37,003 bases of DNA. It comes from Oscillospiraceae bacterium. Lineage in GTDB: Bacteria; Bacillota; Clostridia; Oscillospirales; Ruminococcaceae. Location of the stretch: assembly GCA_020024155.1 (NCBI GenBank), contig JAHHUE010000009.1:1-37003 (forward strand). The letters run 5' to 3'. Within the stretch, counting starts at the first letter, position 1. Each line of letters opens with the position of its first letter. The position numbers were made by a program, and so were the translations under genes. Below the pieces are notes generated by a model. The model saw only the letters and a program-made list of their open reading frames with translations, did no database searches and was not told the origin of the DNA. Of the stretch, positions 17,196 through 26,800 are shown piece after piece.

Positions 17196-18226
17196 ATCCA
17201 AAATTAAGTGTTGTTATCACTATGTATAACAATGAAAAATATATAGATGAATGTATAAAAAGTGTTCTTAATCAAAAATATCAAGATTTTGAAATTATAC
17301 TTGTAGATGCAGATAGTAAAGATAACACTGCCAAAATATGCAAAAATTATGAGGAAAAATATGATTTTATAACTTTTGTGCAGGCAGAAAATAAAGGACC
17401 GTCACATTCCAGAAATGAGGGAATGAAATATGCAAAAGGAGAATATCTTACTTTTGTTGACGGAGACGATATTATAAGTGATGATATGTATTCTGTTCTT
17501 ATGCAGAATATGGAAAATGAAAATCTTGATGTTATTTACTGCACTTGTTACAGATTTTTTGATGATGATATTCAAAAAAGAAGTATGAGAAATATTGCAG
17601 AGGTCTATTGTGAAAATAAATCTGATATATACAACAAAATGGTATTACCACTTATTGGAAATATAAATATTGGATATGAAATTTCCGGAAGTATGTGTAT
17701 GACAATTTATAAACGCAATATTATAACCGAAAATAATCTTTTTGTTAGAAGTATGGAGGATATTTTCAGTGAAGATAATATGTTTAACATTGAATATCTG
17801 ATATGCTGTCAAAGAGCAAAGACTGTAAATCTTCCATTATATTTTTATAGAAAACAGCCGAGCTCTATTTCTAATAAAGTGCACGACTATACTGTTCCAG
17901 CATTAAAAAGATTTGAAAAAAAATGCCTTGAAATAGGTAAAAATGTTGGTATTGATGAAAAAGAAATTATTAAAAGATGTAAGGTAAGATTTATTATTGC
18001 TTTTTCAACAGTTATTAAAAAAGTAATTGATGAAAAATCTTTAAAAAATACCAAAATATATATAAAAAATATTATTAAAGATAATAAAATAGATTTATCC
18101 TTTACTAAAAATGAACTTGGATATGTTGAATTTCAAGTGAAATTGTTTTGGATACTATTACGATATAAAATGTATGATATTTTGTATCTGCTTGTGAAAA
18201 TTTACAGCAGATTTGTGGCAAGATGA
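17180..18226 (+). CDS. Glycosyltransferase, GT2 family
   Basis: 348 residues. KLSVVITMYNNEKYIDECIKS, EIILVDADSKDNTAKIC (Ala in place of the usual Asp-Gly of DDGS) and LTFVDGDDII (DXD) mark a GT2 enzyme with a GT-A catalytic half; the Lys-rich C-terminal third is helical. It starts inside the previous gene, with AGAGGT upstream, a coupled arrangement. Sugar specificity is unknown. Confidence 0.88.
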   Translation: MRNILNPKLSVVITMYNNEKYIDECIKSVLNQKYQDFEIILVDADSKDNTAKICKNYEEKYDFITFVQAENKGPSHSRNEGMKYAKGEYLTFVDGDDIISDDMYSVLMQNMENENLDVIYCTCYRFFDDDIQKRSMRNIAEVYCENKSDIYNKMVLPLIGNINIGYEISGSMCMTIYKRNIITENNLFVRSMEDIFSEDNMFNIEYLICCQRAKTVNLPLYFYRKQPSSISNKVHDYTVPALKRFEKKCLEIGKNVGIDEKEIIKRCKVRFIIAFSTVIKKVIDEKSLKNTKIYIKNIIKDNKIDLSFTKNELGYVEFQVKLFWILLRYKMYDILYLLVKIYSRFVAR

Positions 18227-18241
18227 TGGAGGAAAAACCTA

Positions 18242-19498
18242 GTGGAAATTCTGTTTTCTGTTGGAGAAATTGAGAACGATTATAACGCAAACACAAAAAT
18301 TGTACTTCAGATTGCAGAAAAATTAGCCTTTTTTGGACATGATTGTTGTGTAGCCGGTGTGCATAATGGGGATACTAAAAAAAGTTCTACTCAAAATGCT
18401 ATTACGATAGAAAGACTGCCTGCGATAAGACCAGTTGTTAGAAGCAGTGTGAAGTTTGAAAACTTTTTAAAAGAAAATAATTTAAACAGAAATGATGCAA
18501 GAAATTTGTTTGTGAAAAAACATCCGGTTAGCAGTGCTTTTGTGTTTTTGAGATATACTTCTTTTTACAGAGAGAAAATTGAACAGCCAAGATATTTAAA
18601 ACAAATTAAAAAACTTGTTAAAAAGACAAAACCAGACGCAATTATTTGTGTGTATAAGCCTATTAACTCTTTTGAAACTGTGATGAACAGTGATATTGAT
18701 GTGCCAAAATTTGCGTATCAGCTTGACCCTTGGGGTCTGCACAGACTTGATAACAAAGATGAAAATATTGATATTATAAAAAAAGAAACAGATATTTTTG
18801 AAAAAGCCGAACATATTTTTACCACACCAATACTGGCTAAACAGTATGATAAAAATAATAACTACAAAAAGTTTTTGCCAAAAATGACTGAGCTTGAATT
18901 CCCTAATATAAAAAGATATAAAAATTTAGGCAAAGATTCTGCAATAGATTTTGATAGAAATTATATAAATATTCTTTTTTGCGGAGTTGTTGCTGATGAA
19001 TATAGGGACCCAGAATATTTGCTGGTTAATATGGCTCAGCTTTTTTGCGAAAAAATAAGACTTTATTTTATTGGAACAAATAACAGCAGTATATTGGATA
19101 AATATATGAGCAAATATCCTGACAACATATTCTTTGTTGATAAGGTTAGTATGGATTCTGCTTTTTCAACAATGGAAAAAGCAGATATTTTAGTTAATAT
19201 CTCAAATTCTGTTGATAACCAAGTGCCAAGTAAGATTTTTGATTATTTTTCAATGTGTAAGCCAATCATCAATGTTCAAAAAATAGGCAACTGCCCTTGT
19301 GAAGAATATTTTGAGAAATATCCGTTAGTATTCAATATGAAGGAATTTGAAAAAACAGATATAAATAATCTTAGGGATTTTATATTTACATCTGTAAATC
19401 AAGAAGTTAAATTTGAAGATATAGAGAAAATATATCATAAAGCCACAGTCTATTATGTTGCCGAACAGATTGAAAATGCACTGAAAAACAACATTTAA
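18242..19498 (+). CDS. Glycosyltransferase-like protein, GT-B fold, paralogue A
   Basis: 418 residues. EILFSVGEIENDYNANTKIV opens a Rossmann-type domain, and VPSKIFDYFSMCKPIINVQK with NILFCGVVADEYRDPEYLL is the C-terminal donor-binding half of a GT1/GT4-type enzyme. GTG 18242 is the start (GGAGG 9 bases upstream). It matches the gene at 20947-22203 in length and along its whole length (both have YQLDPWG/YQFDPYG, PSKIFDYF, KPIINVQKI, DYFEKYPL/EYFEKYPL), so the two are duplicates. Acceptor and donor unknown. Confidence 0.8.
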   Translation: MEILFSVGEIENDYNANTKIVLQIAEKLAFFGHDCCVAGVHNGDTKKSSTQNAITIERLPAIRPVVRSSVKFENFLKENNLNRNDARNLFVKKHPVSSAFVFLRYTSFYREKIEQPRYLKQIKKLVKKTKPDAIICVYKPINSFETVMNSDIDVPKFAYQLDPWGLHRLDNKDENIDIIKKETDIFEKAEHIFTTPILAKQYDKNNNYKKFLPKMTELEFPNIKRYKNLGKDSAIDFDRNYINILFCGVVADEYRDPEYLLVNMAQLFCEKIRLYFIGTNNSSILDKYMSKYPDNIFFVDKVSMDSAFSTMEKADILVNISNSVDNQVPSKIFDYFSMCKPIINVQKIGNCPCEEYFEKYPLVFNMKEFEKTDINNLRDFIFTSVNQEVKFEDIEKIYHKATVYYVAEQIENALKNNI

Positions 19499-19510
19499 AA
19501 GGAGTTTAAA

Positions 19511-20701
19511 ATGAAAATATGTATTTTATCATATCGCTTTTTTACCGGTGGGTTTACTGCAAGTTTACTGCCGTTATTAAAACATCTTAACTCTGCCGGA
19601 ATTAGCGTGGATTTGATGTTGTTTGAAAAAAATGACGAAATGAAAATGGATACTTCATTTGTAAACATAATCTACAACACAACGCCCAAAAGAAATATGA
19701 GCAAAATTGAAAAAGCTGTCAGATTGTTTTTTACCCCTCATTTCAGAGAAGAAAGAAAATATAGAATGGCTCACAAAGACAATGCTGATATTGTTTATCG
19801 CAATGATGTTTTCTTTGGGCAGACACTTACAAGATTTAGTGTTATGGAGTATAAACAAAAATGTGATTTATCAGAATATGACTGCGTTATAGCTTGGGAA
19901 GAGGGATTTACATCTTATTTTCTTGCAAATAATGTTATTGCAAAAAATAAAATAGGGTATATTCATCCTGATTATCAAAGAGCAAGATTTTGTAAATATG
20001 CAGACGAAATTGCTTTGCAAGGTCTTGATAAAATTGCTTTTGTATCAAATGCCACTAAAAAATCTTTTCAAGAGGCTATTCCCAGCCTTGCTGACAAAGC
20101 AGTTTGTATTCCAAACACTTTGGTTGTAGACGAAATTATTGAAAAATCAAAAGAGCAAACACAAACTTTTGAAAAAGGTGAGTTTGATATTATTTCTGTT
20201 TGCAGACTTGATAATGTTTCAAAGGCTTTGGACAGAGCAGTGAGAGTTTCTGCAAGACTTAAAGCTGATGGACTTAACTTTAAATGGTATTTTGTTGGCG
20301 ACGGAGTTTCCAGAGAAAAAATGGAAGGCTGGATAAAAGAATACAACATGGATAACACTGTTATTCTTCTTGGAGAAAAACATAACCCACATCCATATAC
20401 AATAAATGCAGATTTGTTTGTTCTTCAATCATACTACGAGGGAAAACCAATGTCTGTTGCTGAGGCTATGATTTTGGAAACTCCGGTTATGATAAGCCAT
20501 TTTGCTGCTGCACACGAACAAGTGCAGGATAATGTTACAGGATTTATTGCAGAAAATAATGAGGACGCAATTTATGAGAAATTAAAAGAGCTTATCACAA
20601 ATAAGGATAAGCTTGAAACTGTGAGAGAAAATCTTTCTAAAATAGATAAACATCAAGTTTTTGAAGATATAACTCCGTTTCTTGATGCAGTTGAAAATTG
20701 A
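19511..20701 (+). CDS. Glycosyltransferase, GT4 family
   Basis: 396 residues. KICILSYRFFTGGFTASLLPLL is the N-terminal domain; ISVCRLDNVSKALDRAVRV starts the C-terminal nucleotide-sugar domain, and QSYYEGKPMSVAEAMILETP is the EX7E motif. ATG 19511 follows AAGGAG. It lies between the two paralogous transferases. A GT4 enzyme in a polysaccharide operon; specificity not deducible. Confidence 0.9.
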   Translation: MKICILSYRFFTGGFTASLLPLLKHLNSAGISVDLMLFEKNDEMKMDTSFVNIIYNTTPKRNMSKIEKAVRLFFTPHFREERKYRMAHKDNADIVYRNDVFFGQTLTRFSVMEYKQKCDLSEYDCVIAWEEGFTSYFLANNVIAKNKIGYIHPDYQRARFCKYADEIALQGLDKIAFVSNATKKSFQEAIPSLADKAVCIPNTLVVDEIIEKSKEQTQTFEKGEFDIISVCRLDNVSKALDRAVRVSARLKADGLNFKWYFVGDGVSREKMEGWIKEYNMDNTVILLGEKHNPHPYTINADLFVLQSYYEGKPMSVAEAMILETPVMISHFAAAHEQVQDNVTGFIAENNEDAIYEKLKELITNKDKLETVRENLSKIDKHQVFEDITPFLDAVEN

Positions 20702-20720
20702 GTTAGTATATAAATAAAAG

Positions 20721-20746
20721 TGTATTTTTAAGATTTTAAAAATACA
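20721..20746 (+). repeat. AT-rich hairpin in the 245-base gap within the operon
   Basis: TGTATTTTTAA (20721-20731) pairs perfectly with TTAAAAATACA (20736-20746). It is not followed by a clean T run, so it is at best a weak terminator or an mRNA-processing or stability element. The gap 20702-20946 is otherwise AT-rich without a clear gene or promoter, and contrasts with the tight spacing of the rest of the operon. Confidence 0.4.
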
Positions 20747-20946
20747 GTGTTGTAAGATATTAAAGCTAAGTATAAATTTAGATGATAATTTGCAGTAGAT
20801 AATACGATTATTTATTTTTAATAAGCTGATGAAAGCTTTTTAATTTTATATAAGTTTAGGTTTAAAATAATATCTAATCAATAGCAATTAAAAGAATTTT
20901 AACAGAATATATGGGAACATATAAATTTTAGATTGGAATAAAAAAT

Positions 20947-22203
20947 ATGAATATTTTATTTTCAGCCGGATATTTGAGCAATGTGCCTTTTGCAAATAAC
21001 AATATAGAAATTTTGTTGGCAGATACATTGGCTAAAAGAGGACATACTTGCTTTGTAACCGGTGTTTCTCACGATATTTCAGTGGACAGAGTTACAAATG
21101 AGGGCGCAGTTGTTAAATCTTGGGGAATAAACCCTATTTATAAAAAGGCTACCGACTGTCTTGAAAAAACTCTTGAAAATTTTGATGTGAGCGAACACAG
21201 CATGGAAGTTAAAAAATTTATTTTTAAACATCCTATTTATGCAGCTGCTATATTTGTACTTAAAACAGAGTATCCTTACAAAACTATAAATAAAAGATAT
21301 ATAAAAAAGATAAAAAGCCTTATAAAAGATAAAAATATAGATTCTGTTATCAGCTTTTGTTATCCTTTTGATATGGTTAAACTTATTTTTGATGAAGATT
21401 TATCTGTTAATAAACTTTATTATCAGTTTGACCCTTATGGTATGCACGAAACTTTGAATGTTGAAAACAGAGACACCAAAATAAAAGAAGAAGCAGAAGT
21501 TATCAGAAAATCAAAGGCAACTATTACCACTCAGGTTTTGGCAAAACAATATGCCGAAAATGAAAATTATTCTTTATATAAAGATAAAATTTTGGGGGTA
21601 GATTTTCCAGTTTTGGCTAAAAAACAAGTGAAAAACATTGATATCCCTTTTGAATTTTCAAACAACAATACAAATATTCTTTTTTGTGGTACAATAGATG
21701 ATGGATTTAGAAACCCTGACTTTGTTCTTAAATGCTTTGAGCAGGTTTTTGCCAGAGATAATAGTATAAAAATTTATTTTCTTGGACCTCAGCAAGGTGT
21801 TAAAGTTAAACAATGGGCAGAAAAATATCCAAACAATATTTTTTATCACCCAGGTGTTGAAAACAGTATTGCAGTTGAAACTACACTTAAAGCCGATATG
21901 CTTTTGAATATTGGAAATGCTATCAGCAATATGGTGCCAAGTAAAATTTTTGATTACTTTGCAACCGGTAAGCCGATTATCAATGTTCAGAAAATTGCAA
22001 ATTCACCTGATATGGACTATTTTGAGAAATATCCTCTTAAAATTACACTTAATGAATTTGAAAATAAAATTGATGGCGATAAATTATATGATTTTATTTG
22101 CCAAAATAAAAATAAACAAATTGATTTTTCAGAAGTTGAAAAACTTTTCTATACTGCAACACCTGAATTTGTTGCCGATATGATTGAAAAAAATTTGAAA
22201 TAG
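20947..22203 (+). CDS. Glycosyltransferase-like protein, GT-B fold, paralogue B
   Basis: 418 residues, the same as the product of 18242-19498 and alignable from end to end. NILFSAGYLSN opens it; YYQFDPYGMHET, NILFCGTIDDGFRNPDF, PSKIFDYFATGKPIINVQK and DYFEKYPLKI are the shared landmarks. Divergence is considerable, so the duplication is old or the copies have specialised. The ribosome site is weak (GGAAT before the ATG). It follows the 245-base gap and is followed within 9 bases by the exporter genes. Confidence 0.8.
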   Translation: MNILFSAGYLSNVPFANNNIEILLADTLAKRGHTCFVTGVSHDISVDRVTNEGAVVKSWGINPIYKKATDCLEKTLENFDVSEHSMEVKKFIFKHPIYAAAIFVLKTEYPYKTINKRYIKKIKSLIKDKNIDSVISFCYPFDMVKLIFDEDLSVNKLYYQFDPYGMHETLNVENRDTKIKEEAEVIRKSKATITTQVLAKQYAENENYSLYKDKILGVDFPVLAKKQVKNIDIPFEFSNNNTNILFCGTIDDGFRNPDFVLKCFEQVFARDNSIKIYFLGPQQGVKVKQWAEKYPNNIFYHPGVENSIAVETTLKADMLLNIGNAISNMVPSKIFDYFATGKPIINVQKIANSPDMDYFEKYPLKITLNEFENKIDGDKLYDFICQNKNKQIDFSEVEKLFYTATPEFVADMIEKNLK

Positions 22204-22211
22204 GAGTTATG

Positions 22212-23054
22212 ATGGACAATTACGAAATTGTTATAAAGTCTAAAAATAAATGGTATGACCTTCAACTTAAAGAGGTATTTAAATATAAAGACCTTATAAA
22301 GCTTTTTGTACAGAGAAATTTTGCACTTATCTACAAACAAACTGTTCTTGGACCTTTATGGCTTGTGCTTAACCCTCTTGTAACAAGTGTTGTATTTACA
22401 GTTGTTTTTGGTCAATTTGCAGGACTTAGCACAAATGGTATGCCTCAGTTTCTGTTTTATATGTCCGGCAATACTATCTGGATGCTATTTTCCAGCGCCG
22501 TTTCTGGTACTTCAAGCACTTTTTTAAATAACGCACATATATTTGGCAAGGTGTATTTTCCTCGCCTTACAGTGCCTATAAGCCAGATGATTACAAGTAT
22601 TATAAACTTTCTTATTCAGTTTGCTATGCTTTTAGTGATTTATCTGTATTTTCTATTTACAGGTGCTGAAAATGTTTATTTTACTCCGTATATTCTGTTT
22701 ATGCCTATTTTAATTGCTCAGACAGCTTTGTTTGGTACTGCAATCGGCGTTATAATTTCAAGCGTTACTATAAAATATCGTGACCTTGCTGTTGCAGCAG
22801 GACTTATTTTGCAGATGTGGATGTATCTTACTCCTATCGTTTACACACTTGAAACTGTAAACGGCGTTTTGAGAACATTATTACTTGTAAACCCTATGAC
22901 ATCAGTTGTAAATAATTTTAGATACTGTCTTGCAGGAAACGGAGAATTTTTGACTGTGCCTTGGGTATATTCAATTGTATTTACCGTTATTGTTGCTTTT
23001 GGTGGTATTGTTTTGTACAACAAAATGGAAAAGAATTTTGTGGATTCTATTTAA
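22212..23054 (+). CDS. ABC-2 type polysaccharide exporter, membrane subunit (Wzm/TagG-like)
   Basis: 280 residues with six hydrophobic segments. LFVQRNFALIYKQTVLGPLWLVLNP before the first segment and PIVYTLETV between later ones are typical of O-antigen and teichoic-acid ABC permeases. Pairs with the ATPase encoded 12 bases downstream to move a lipid-linked glycan across the membrane. ATG 22212 has AGGAG at normal spacing; the ATG one codon earlier is too close. Substrate is presumably the glycan made by the upstream transferases. Confidence 0.92.
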   Translation: MDNYEIVIKSKNKWYDLQLKEVFKYKDLIKLFVQRNFALIYKQTVLGPLWLVLNPLVTSVVFTVVFGQFAGLSTNGMPQFLFYMSGNTIWMLFSSAVSGTSSTFLNNAHIFGKVYFPRLTVPISQMITSIINFLIQFAMLLVIYLYFLFTGAENVYFTPYILFMPILIAQTALFGTAIGVIISSVTIKYRDLAVAAGLILQMWMYLTPIVYTLETVNGVLRTLLLVNPMTSVVNNFRYCLAGNGEFLTVPWVYSIVFTVIVAFGGIVLYNKMEKNFVDSI

Positions 23055-23066
23055 TGAGGTATATAA

Positions 23067-24329
23067 ATGAAACCTATTATTGAGGTTAAAAATCTTAAAA
23101 AAAGATATAGATTAGGTGTTATCGGAACCGGCAGTCTTGCCAATGACCTTAAAAGCTATATGGCAAAGATAAAGAAAAAAGAAGACCCAAATACTTTAAT
23201 CGGTCAAGAACAAAGAAAAAAGGGCGATAGCTTTATGGCTCTTAATGGTGTTAGTTTTACAGTGAATAAAGGCGAAACTATTGGGGTTATCGGTTCTAAC
23301 GGTGCAGGTAAATCAACTTTATTAAAACTTATAACAAGAGTTACTGCTCCGACTGAGGGAGAAATTGTGCTCAGAGGCAGAATTGCCAGTATGTTGGAAG
23401 TTGGCACAGGCTTTAACGGAGAAATGACCGGACGAGAAAATATCTATATGAATGGTGCAATTTTGGGTATGACAAAGGCTGAAATTGACTCTAAGTTAGA
23501 TGACATTATCGCTTTTAGCGAATGTGCAGACTTTATTGATACACCAGTGAAAAGATATTCAAGTGGTATGTATGTTAAGCTTGCTTTTGCTGTTGCTGCT
23601 CATCTTGATAGCGAAATTATGATTATGGACGAAGTTTTGGCTGTTGGTGATGCTAAATTTCAAAAAAAATGCTTGGATAAAATGTTAGACTCTGCAAAAA
23701 ATGACGGTAAAACAATTTTGTATGTAAGCCACAATATGGCAACTGTAAAACAACTTTGCTCTCGTTGTATCATACTTAATGAAGGTAAAGTTATTTTTGA
23801 TGGCGATGTTGATAAAGCTATTGAAATTTATCTTGGTGCAATTGGCAGTGATACTATTTGTGCAGATTTGAGCGATAGCCCTAGATTTGAAGGCAGAGTG
23901 CCTACTGTTAAGCTTATGTCTTATCAGATTTTAAATAAAGATTTCTCTGTATTTGATAACAAAGACCTTATCAAAATGCGTTTTACTGTTAAAGCATTTG
24001 AAACGGTTGAAAATGCTATGCTTAGAATTATTATTAAATCATCTGAACTGGCTGTTGTCGGTGCTGTTACATCAAATAAAAATATAAATGTTGAAAAGGG
24101 AAAAGACTATACCTTTGAAACAGAAATGGATTTGTCTAACCTTGCGTCAGGTAAATATATAGCATCATTTGTTGTTTTCTCTGTTACAGATAATATAGTT
24201 GAGGAATACGATTCTATTACTGATGTGTTTTTCTTTGAAATTGAAGAAGTGAAAAGAGATAATGGTCAATGGCATAGTCATTGGTTGGGACATACAATTT
24301 TCCCTGATATGAAAATTGAAAAGGTATAA
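23067..24329 (+). CDS. ABC polysaccharide exporter ATPase with C-terminal extension (Wzt/TagH-like)
   Basis: 420 residues. Walker A GSNGAGKST (76-84), signature YSSGMYVKLAFA (about 170) and Walker B IMIMDEVLAVGD are intact. An N-terminal insert (LANDLKSYMAKIKK) is typical of this subfamily. Residues from about 270 on form a beta-rich extension like Wzt C-terminal domains, which in some systems recognise the finished glycan end. It ends with WHSHWLGHTIFPD. With the permease it completes an ABC-dependent export route; no Wzx flippase or Wzy polymerase is seen here. Confidence 0.92.
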   Translation: MKPIIEVKNLKKRYRLGVIGTGSLANDLKSYMAKIKKKEDPNTLIGQEQRKKGDSFMALNGVSFTVNKGETIGVIGSNGAGKSTLLKLITRVTAPTEGEIVLRGRIASMLEVGTGFNGEMTGRENIYMNGAILGMTKAEIDSKLDDIIAFSECADFIDTPVKRYSSGMYVKLAFAVAAHLDSEIMIMDEVLAVGDAKFQKKCLDKMLDSAKNDGKTILYVSHNMATVKQLCSRCIILNEGKVIFDGDVDKAIEIYLGAIGSDTICADLSDSPRFEGRVPTVKLMSYQILNKDFSVFDNKDLIKMRFTVKAFETVENAMLRIIIKSSELAVVGAVTSNKNINVEKGKDYTFETEMDLSNLASGKYIASFVVFSVTDNIVEEYDSITDVFFFEIEEVKRDNGQWHSHWLGHTIFPDMKIEKV

Positions 24330-24384
24330 AATACAAGTTTATATTGTAATGATGCAAGATAAGTGATTTATAAAATATTGGGCT

Positions 24385-24428
24385 AAAAAAACGGAGTGTA
24401 TCAAATTTCGATACACTCCGTTTATTGT
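24385..24428. terminator. Bidirectional terminator between convergent operons
   Basis: Perfect 14-pair stem AAACGGAGTGTATC (24389-24402) with GATACACTCCGTTT (24410-24423), 7-base loop, A run on the left and T-rich right side. It serves the exporter operon (plus) and the DUF2304/glycosyltransferase operon (minus). Confidence 0.88.
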
Positions 24429-24467
24429 TATGTAAGTTTAAGGTAATCAGATATTTGGTTTTTATTT

Positions 24468-24851
24468 TTACTTATTTTCTTTATCAGATTTGGTATTTGT
24501 TTCTTTTGTTTTATCTATTGTGTTTTGATTTGCGTGAATTGCCATTGCTTGTACAAGTTCTTTTTGCTTTATTGTAAGACGACTGATTTTTAAAGACATA
24601 AAAAACTGATGCACTATAAGTATAAAAATTATAATAAGATATACTAAATTAACAGGTGATTGGAAACCTAATTTATCAGAAATAATGTATATTATTTTAG
24701 GGAATAAACTTATTAAAATTAAAATAAATGAAAATATAATCCAGAAAAATGTGTCTTCTATACGGATTGATGACTTTCTTATAAGGCGTATTATAAATAA
24801 AAATGTTATTACACTGCCAAAAACTAATATAATGCCCAAAGAACCTAACAT
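24468..24851 (-). CDS. DUF2304-like membrane protein
   Basis: 127 residues with three hydrophobic segments (about 4-21, 33-52, 70-90), the pattern and RIEDTFFWIIFS-type segment of the DUF2304 family (PF10066). The C-terminal tail is polar (Asn/Lys/Thr-rich). It starts one base after the stop of a dolichol-phosphate-mannosyltransferase-like gene, the usual companion of this family, suggesting a role in making or flipping a polyprenyl-linked sugar. The role is inferred from context only. Confidence 0.75.
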   Translation of the reverse strand: MLGSLGIILVFGSVITFLFIIRLIRKSSIRIEDTFFWIIFSFILILISLFPKIIYIISDKLGFQSPVNLVYLIIIFILIVHQFFMSLKISRLTIKQKELVQAMAIHANQNTIDKTKETNTKSDKENK

Positions 24852-24852
24852 T

Positions 24853-25548
24853 CTAATTCTCCTTTCTTTTTCTGAACCATTGTATCAATATAATTGAAAT
24901 ACCCATTTTAAACATATATTTTATTGCGTTTAAAGGATTTAGATAGCTTTCGCCTGCAATTCTTTCTGCCATTTCTACTTGAACTTCGCTTACAGTTGCA
25001 CCATTTTTTAAAAGAAAACTGATTGTATCCGGTTCCGGTGCAAAGTTTGCGTCTAAGGCAAATTCATTTATCATTTTTTTATTAAAAAGTCGCATACCAC
25101 TTGTTGGGTCGCAAATTTTCTTGCCAGTTGTAAGGTACATTGCCCAACTTATAAGATAACTGCCAAACATTCTAAGACTTTTTGGCTTTTTAACTGTTAC
25201 AAATCGAGAGCCTATAACGATATCACTGCATGATTTTGTCATTTCATCTATCATTGGCTGTATGTACTGCGGAAGATGCTGCCCGTCTGCGTCAAACTGT
25301 AAGACTGCGTCATATCCAATGAATTTTGCATATCTTAAACCTGTTTGAAAAGCTCCGGCAAGACCAAGATTTACCGGAAGGTCAATGAGGTTATAACCTT
25401 TTTTACGGCATATTTCAGCAGTTGTGTCCTTGCTGCCATCATTTACTACCACATAGTCAAACTGCGAATAGTTCTCTATAAGGTTGTCTACTACTCTTTC
25501 AATATTATCTTTTTCATTATATGCAGGGATAACGATTAAAACTTTCAT
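24853..25548 (-). CDS. Glycosyltransferase, GT2 family (polyprenyl-phosphate sugar synthase-like)
   Basis: 231 residues. LIVIPAYNEKDNIERVVDNL, VVVNDGSKDTTAEICRKKG, QFDADGQHLPQYI (DXD) and IVIGSRF match DPM1-like GT2 enzymes that charge a polyprenyl phosphate with a single sugar. The C terminus (about 205-225) is hydrophobic and probably membrane-associated. It overlaps the upstream glycosyltransferase gene by 4 bases (ATGA), so translation is coupled, and is followed immediately by the DUF2304-like gene. Confidence 0.9.
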   Translation of the reverse strand: MKVLIVIPAYNEKDNIERVVDNLIENYSQFDYVVVNDGSKDTTAEICRKKGYNLIDLPVNLGLAGAFQTGLRYAKFIGYDAVLQFDADGQHLPQYIQPMIDEMTKSCSDIVIGSRFVTVKKPKSLRMFGSYLISWAMYLTTGKKICDPTSGMRLFNKKMINEFALDANFAPEPDTISFLLKNGATVSEVQVEMAERIAGESYLNPLNAIKYMFKMGISIILIQWFRKRKEN

Positions 25549-26696
25549 ATACTTTCCTTTTGGTTTTTACATATTTCTAAAAAATTTTGAGAAACTTTTT
25601 CCCAAGTAAAATTATTTATAAGGTTAATATAGGCATTTTCGGTGCATTGTTCCAAATATTCCTTATTGTCTATTACTTCTGTGAGTGCAGTGAGAATATC
25701 GGAGCTTTCCATTGAAGGTATTATTATACCGTGGTTTTTATCTTTTATTAGTTGCGGACTGCCTCCTGTTGCTGTGGTTATAATAAAACATTTAAGTGCA
25801 GCAGCCTCTAAAACAGAAGTTGAAAAACCCTCTGAAAAGGTTGGCAGACAAAAAATATCACTGTTTTTTAACAGCGCCAAGCTTTCAGCATAGCTTAAAG
25901 TTCCAGTCAAAATAAGGTTTGGAATATTCATATCCTTTATCTGCTGCCACAAAACACCGTCACCAGCCATTACAAGCTGTGTGTTTTGATGTGTTTTGTT
26001 GAATTCTGCAAAGGAATTTGCCAAGTTTACAACTCCTTTTTCAGAAATAAATCTGCCTGCAAAACAAATTGTTGTTTTATCATTAAAATTTACTTTTTCT
26101 TTTAAAGAATTTTCTCCGGCTAAGGCGGTATCATAAATTGCTTTTAGGTCTACGGCGTTATAAAGACATCCCTTGGCTTTTATCCCAAAATGACTGAGCC
26201 AGTCACAACAGGCAAGGGACACACCATAAAAATTTTTGCAGTTATGATAAATATATTTTGCACAAATATGCTCGTATAAACTGCCTATAAAACCTACTAT
26301 TCCGTTGCGAATAAGGTGGGCTGTGCCGTGCTCAATTACAATTGCAGGTATTTTATTCTGTTTGCAAAACTTTGACGCCCACGCACTATTAAGATAAAAT
26401 TTTGTTTGGATAATAGCAAAATCAAATTTTTCTGCTTTTAGTAGATTCTTTATTTCTTTAAATCTTTTATTTGGAATTGGTATTGAAAAACGATTGTTCA
26501 TTATCCATTTTACAGGTATTCTGTAAATGTGGATACCATCTGAATCTGTTTGTGTCATTGGTTGATTTTCTAATGACGAGGTTACAACAGTGACAGTATG
26601 TCCGTTATCTATAAGTTTTTTTGCAAGGGAGTTTGTATATCTTTCTACACCACCAACTGTTGGCAGGTATTGTGCAGAAAAAAGTATAAAATTCAT
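25545..26696 (-). CDS. Glycosyltransferase, GT4 family
   Basis: 383 residues. FILFSAQYLPTVGGVERYTNSL is the classic GT4 opening with the GGVE loop; CFAGRFISEKGVVNLANSF begins the donor domain and PTFSEGFSTSVLEAAALKC is the EX7E motif. ATG 26696 is chosen because GGGGG lies just before it; a longer reading from 26747 has no site. First gene of the three-gene minus-strand operon, which converges on the exporter operon and probably adds to the same glycan or to a glycolipid. Confidence 0.9.
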   Translation of the reverse strand: MNFILFSAQYLPTVGGVERYTNSLAKKLIDNGHTVTVVTSSLENQPMTQTDSDGIHIYRIPVKWIMNNRFSIPIPNKRFKEIKNLLKAEKFDFAIIQTKFYLNSAWASKFCKQNKIPAIVIEHGTAHLIRNGIVGFIGSLYEHICAKYIYHNCKNFYGVSLACCDWLSHFGIKAKGCLYNAVDLKAIYDTALAGENSLKEKVNFNDKTTICFAGRFISEKGVVNLANSFAEFNKTHQNTQLVMAGDGVLWQQIKDMNIPNLILTGTLSYAESLALLKNSDIFCLPTFSEGFSTSVLEAAALKCFIITTATGGSPQLIKDKNHGIIIPSMESSDILTALTEVIDNKEYLEQCTENAYINLINNFTWEKVSQNFLEICKNQKESI

Positions 26697-26760
26697 AATT
26701 AACCCCCATTTATTTTTATTAAAATTATTTGTATGTAAAATGGACATACTAAATCAATTT

Positions 26761-26789
26761 ATTATAACATATATGTATATATAAGTAAA
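26761..26789 (-). promoter_or_regulatory. Promoter of the minus-strand glycosyltransferase operon
   Basis: Minus strand: -35 TTTACT (26784-26789), 17-base spacer, -10 TATAAT (26761-26766), 65 bases upstream of the GT4 start. Confidence 0.65.
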
Positions 26790-26800
26790 TTATAAAGTAT

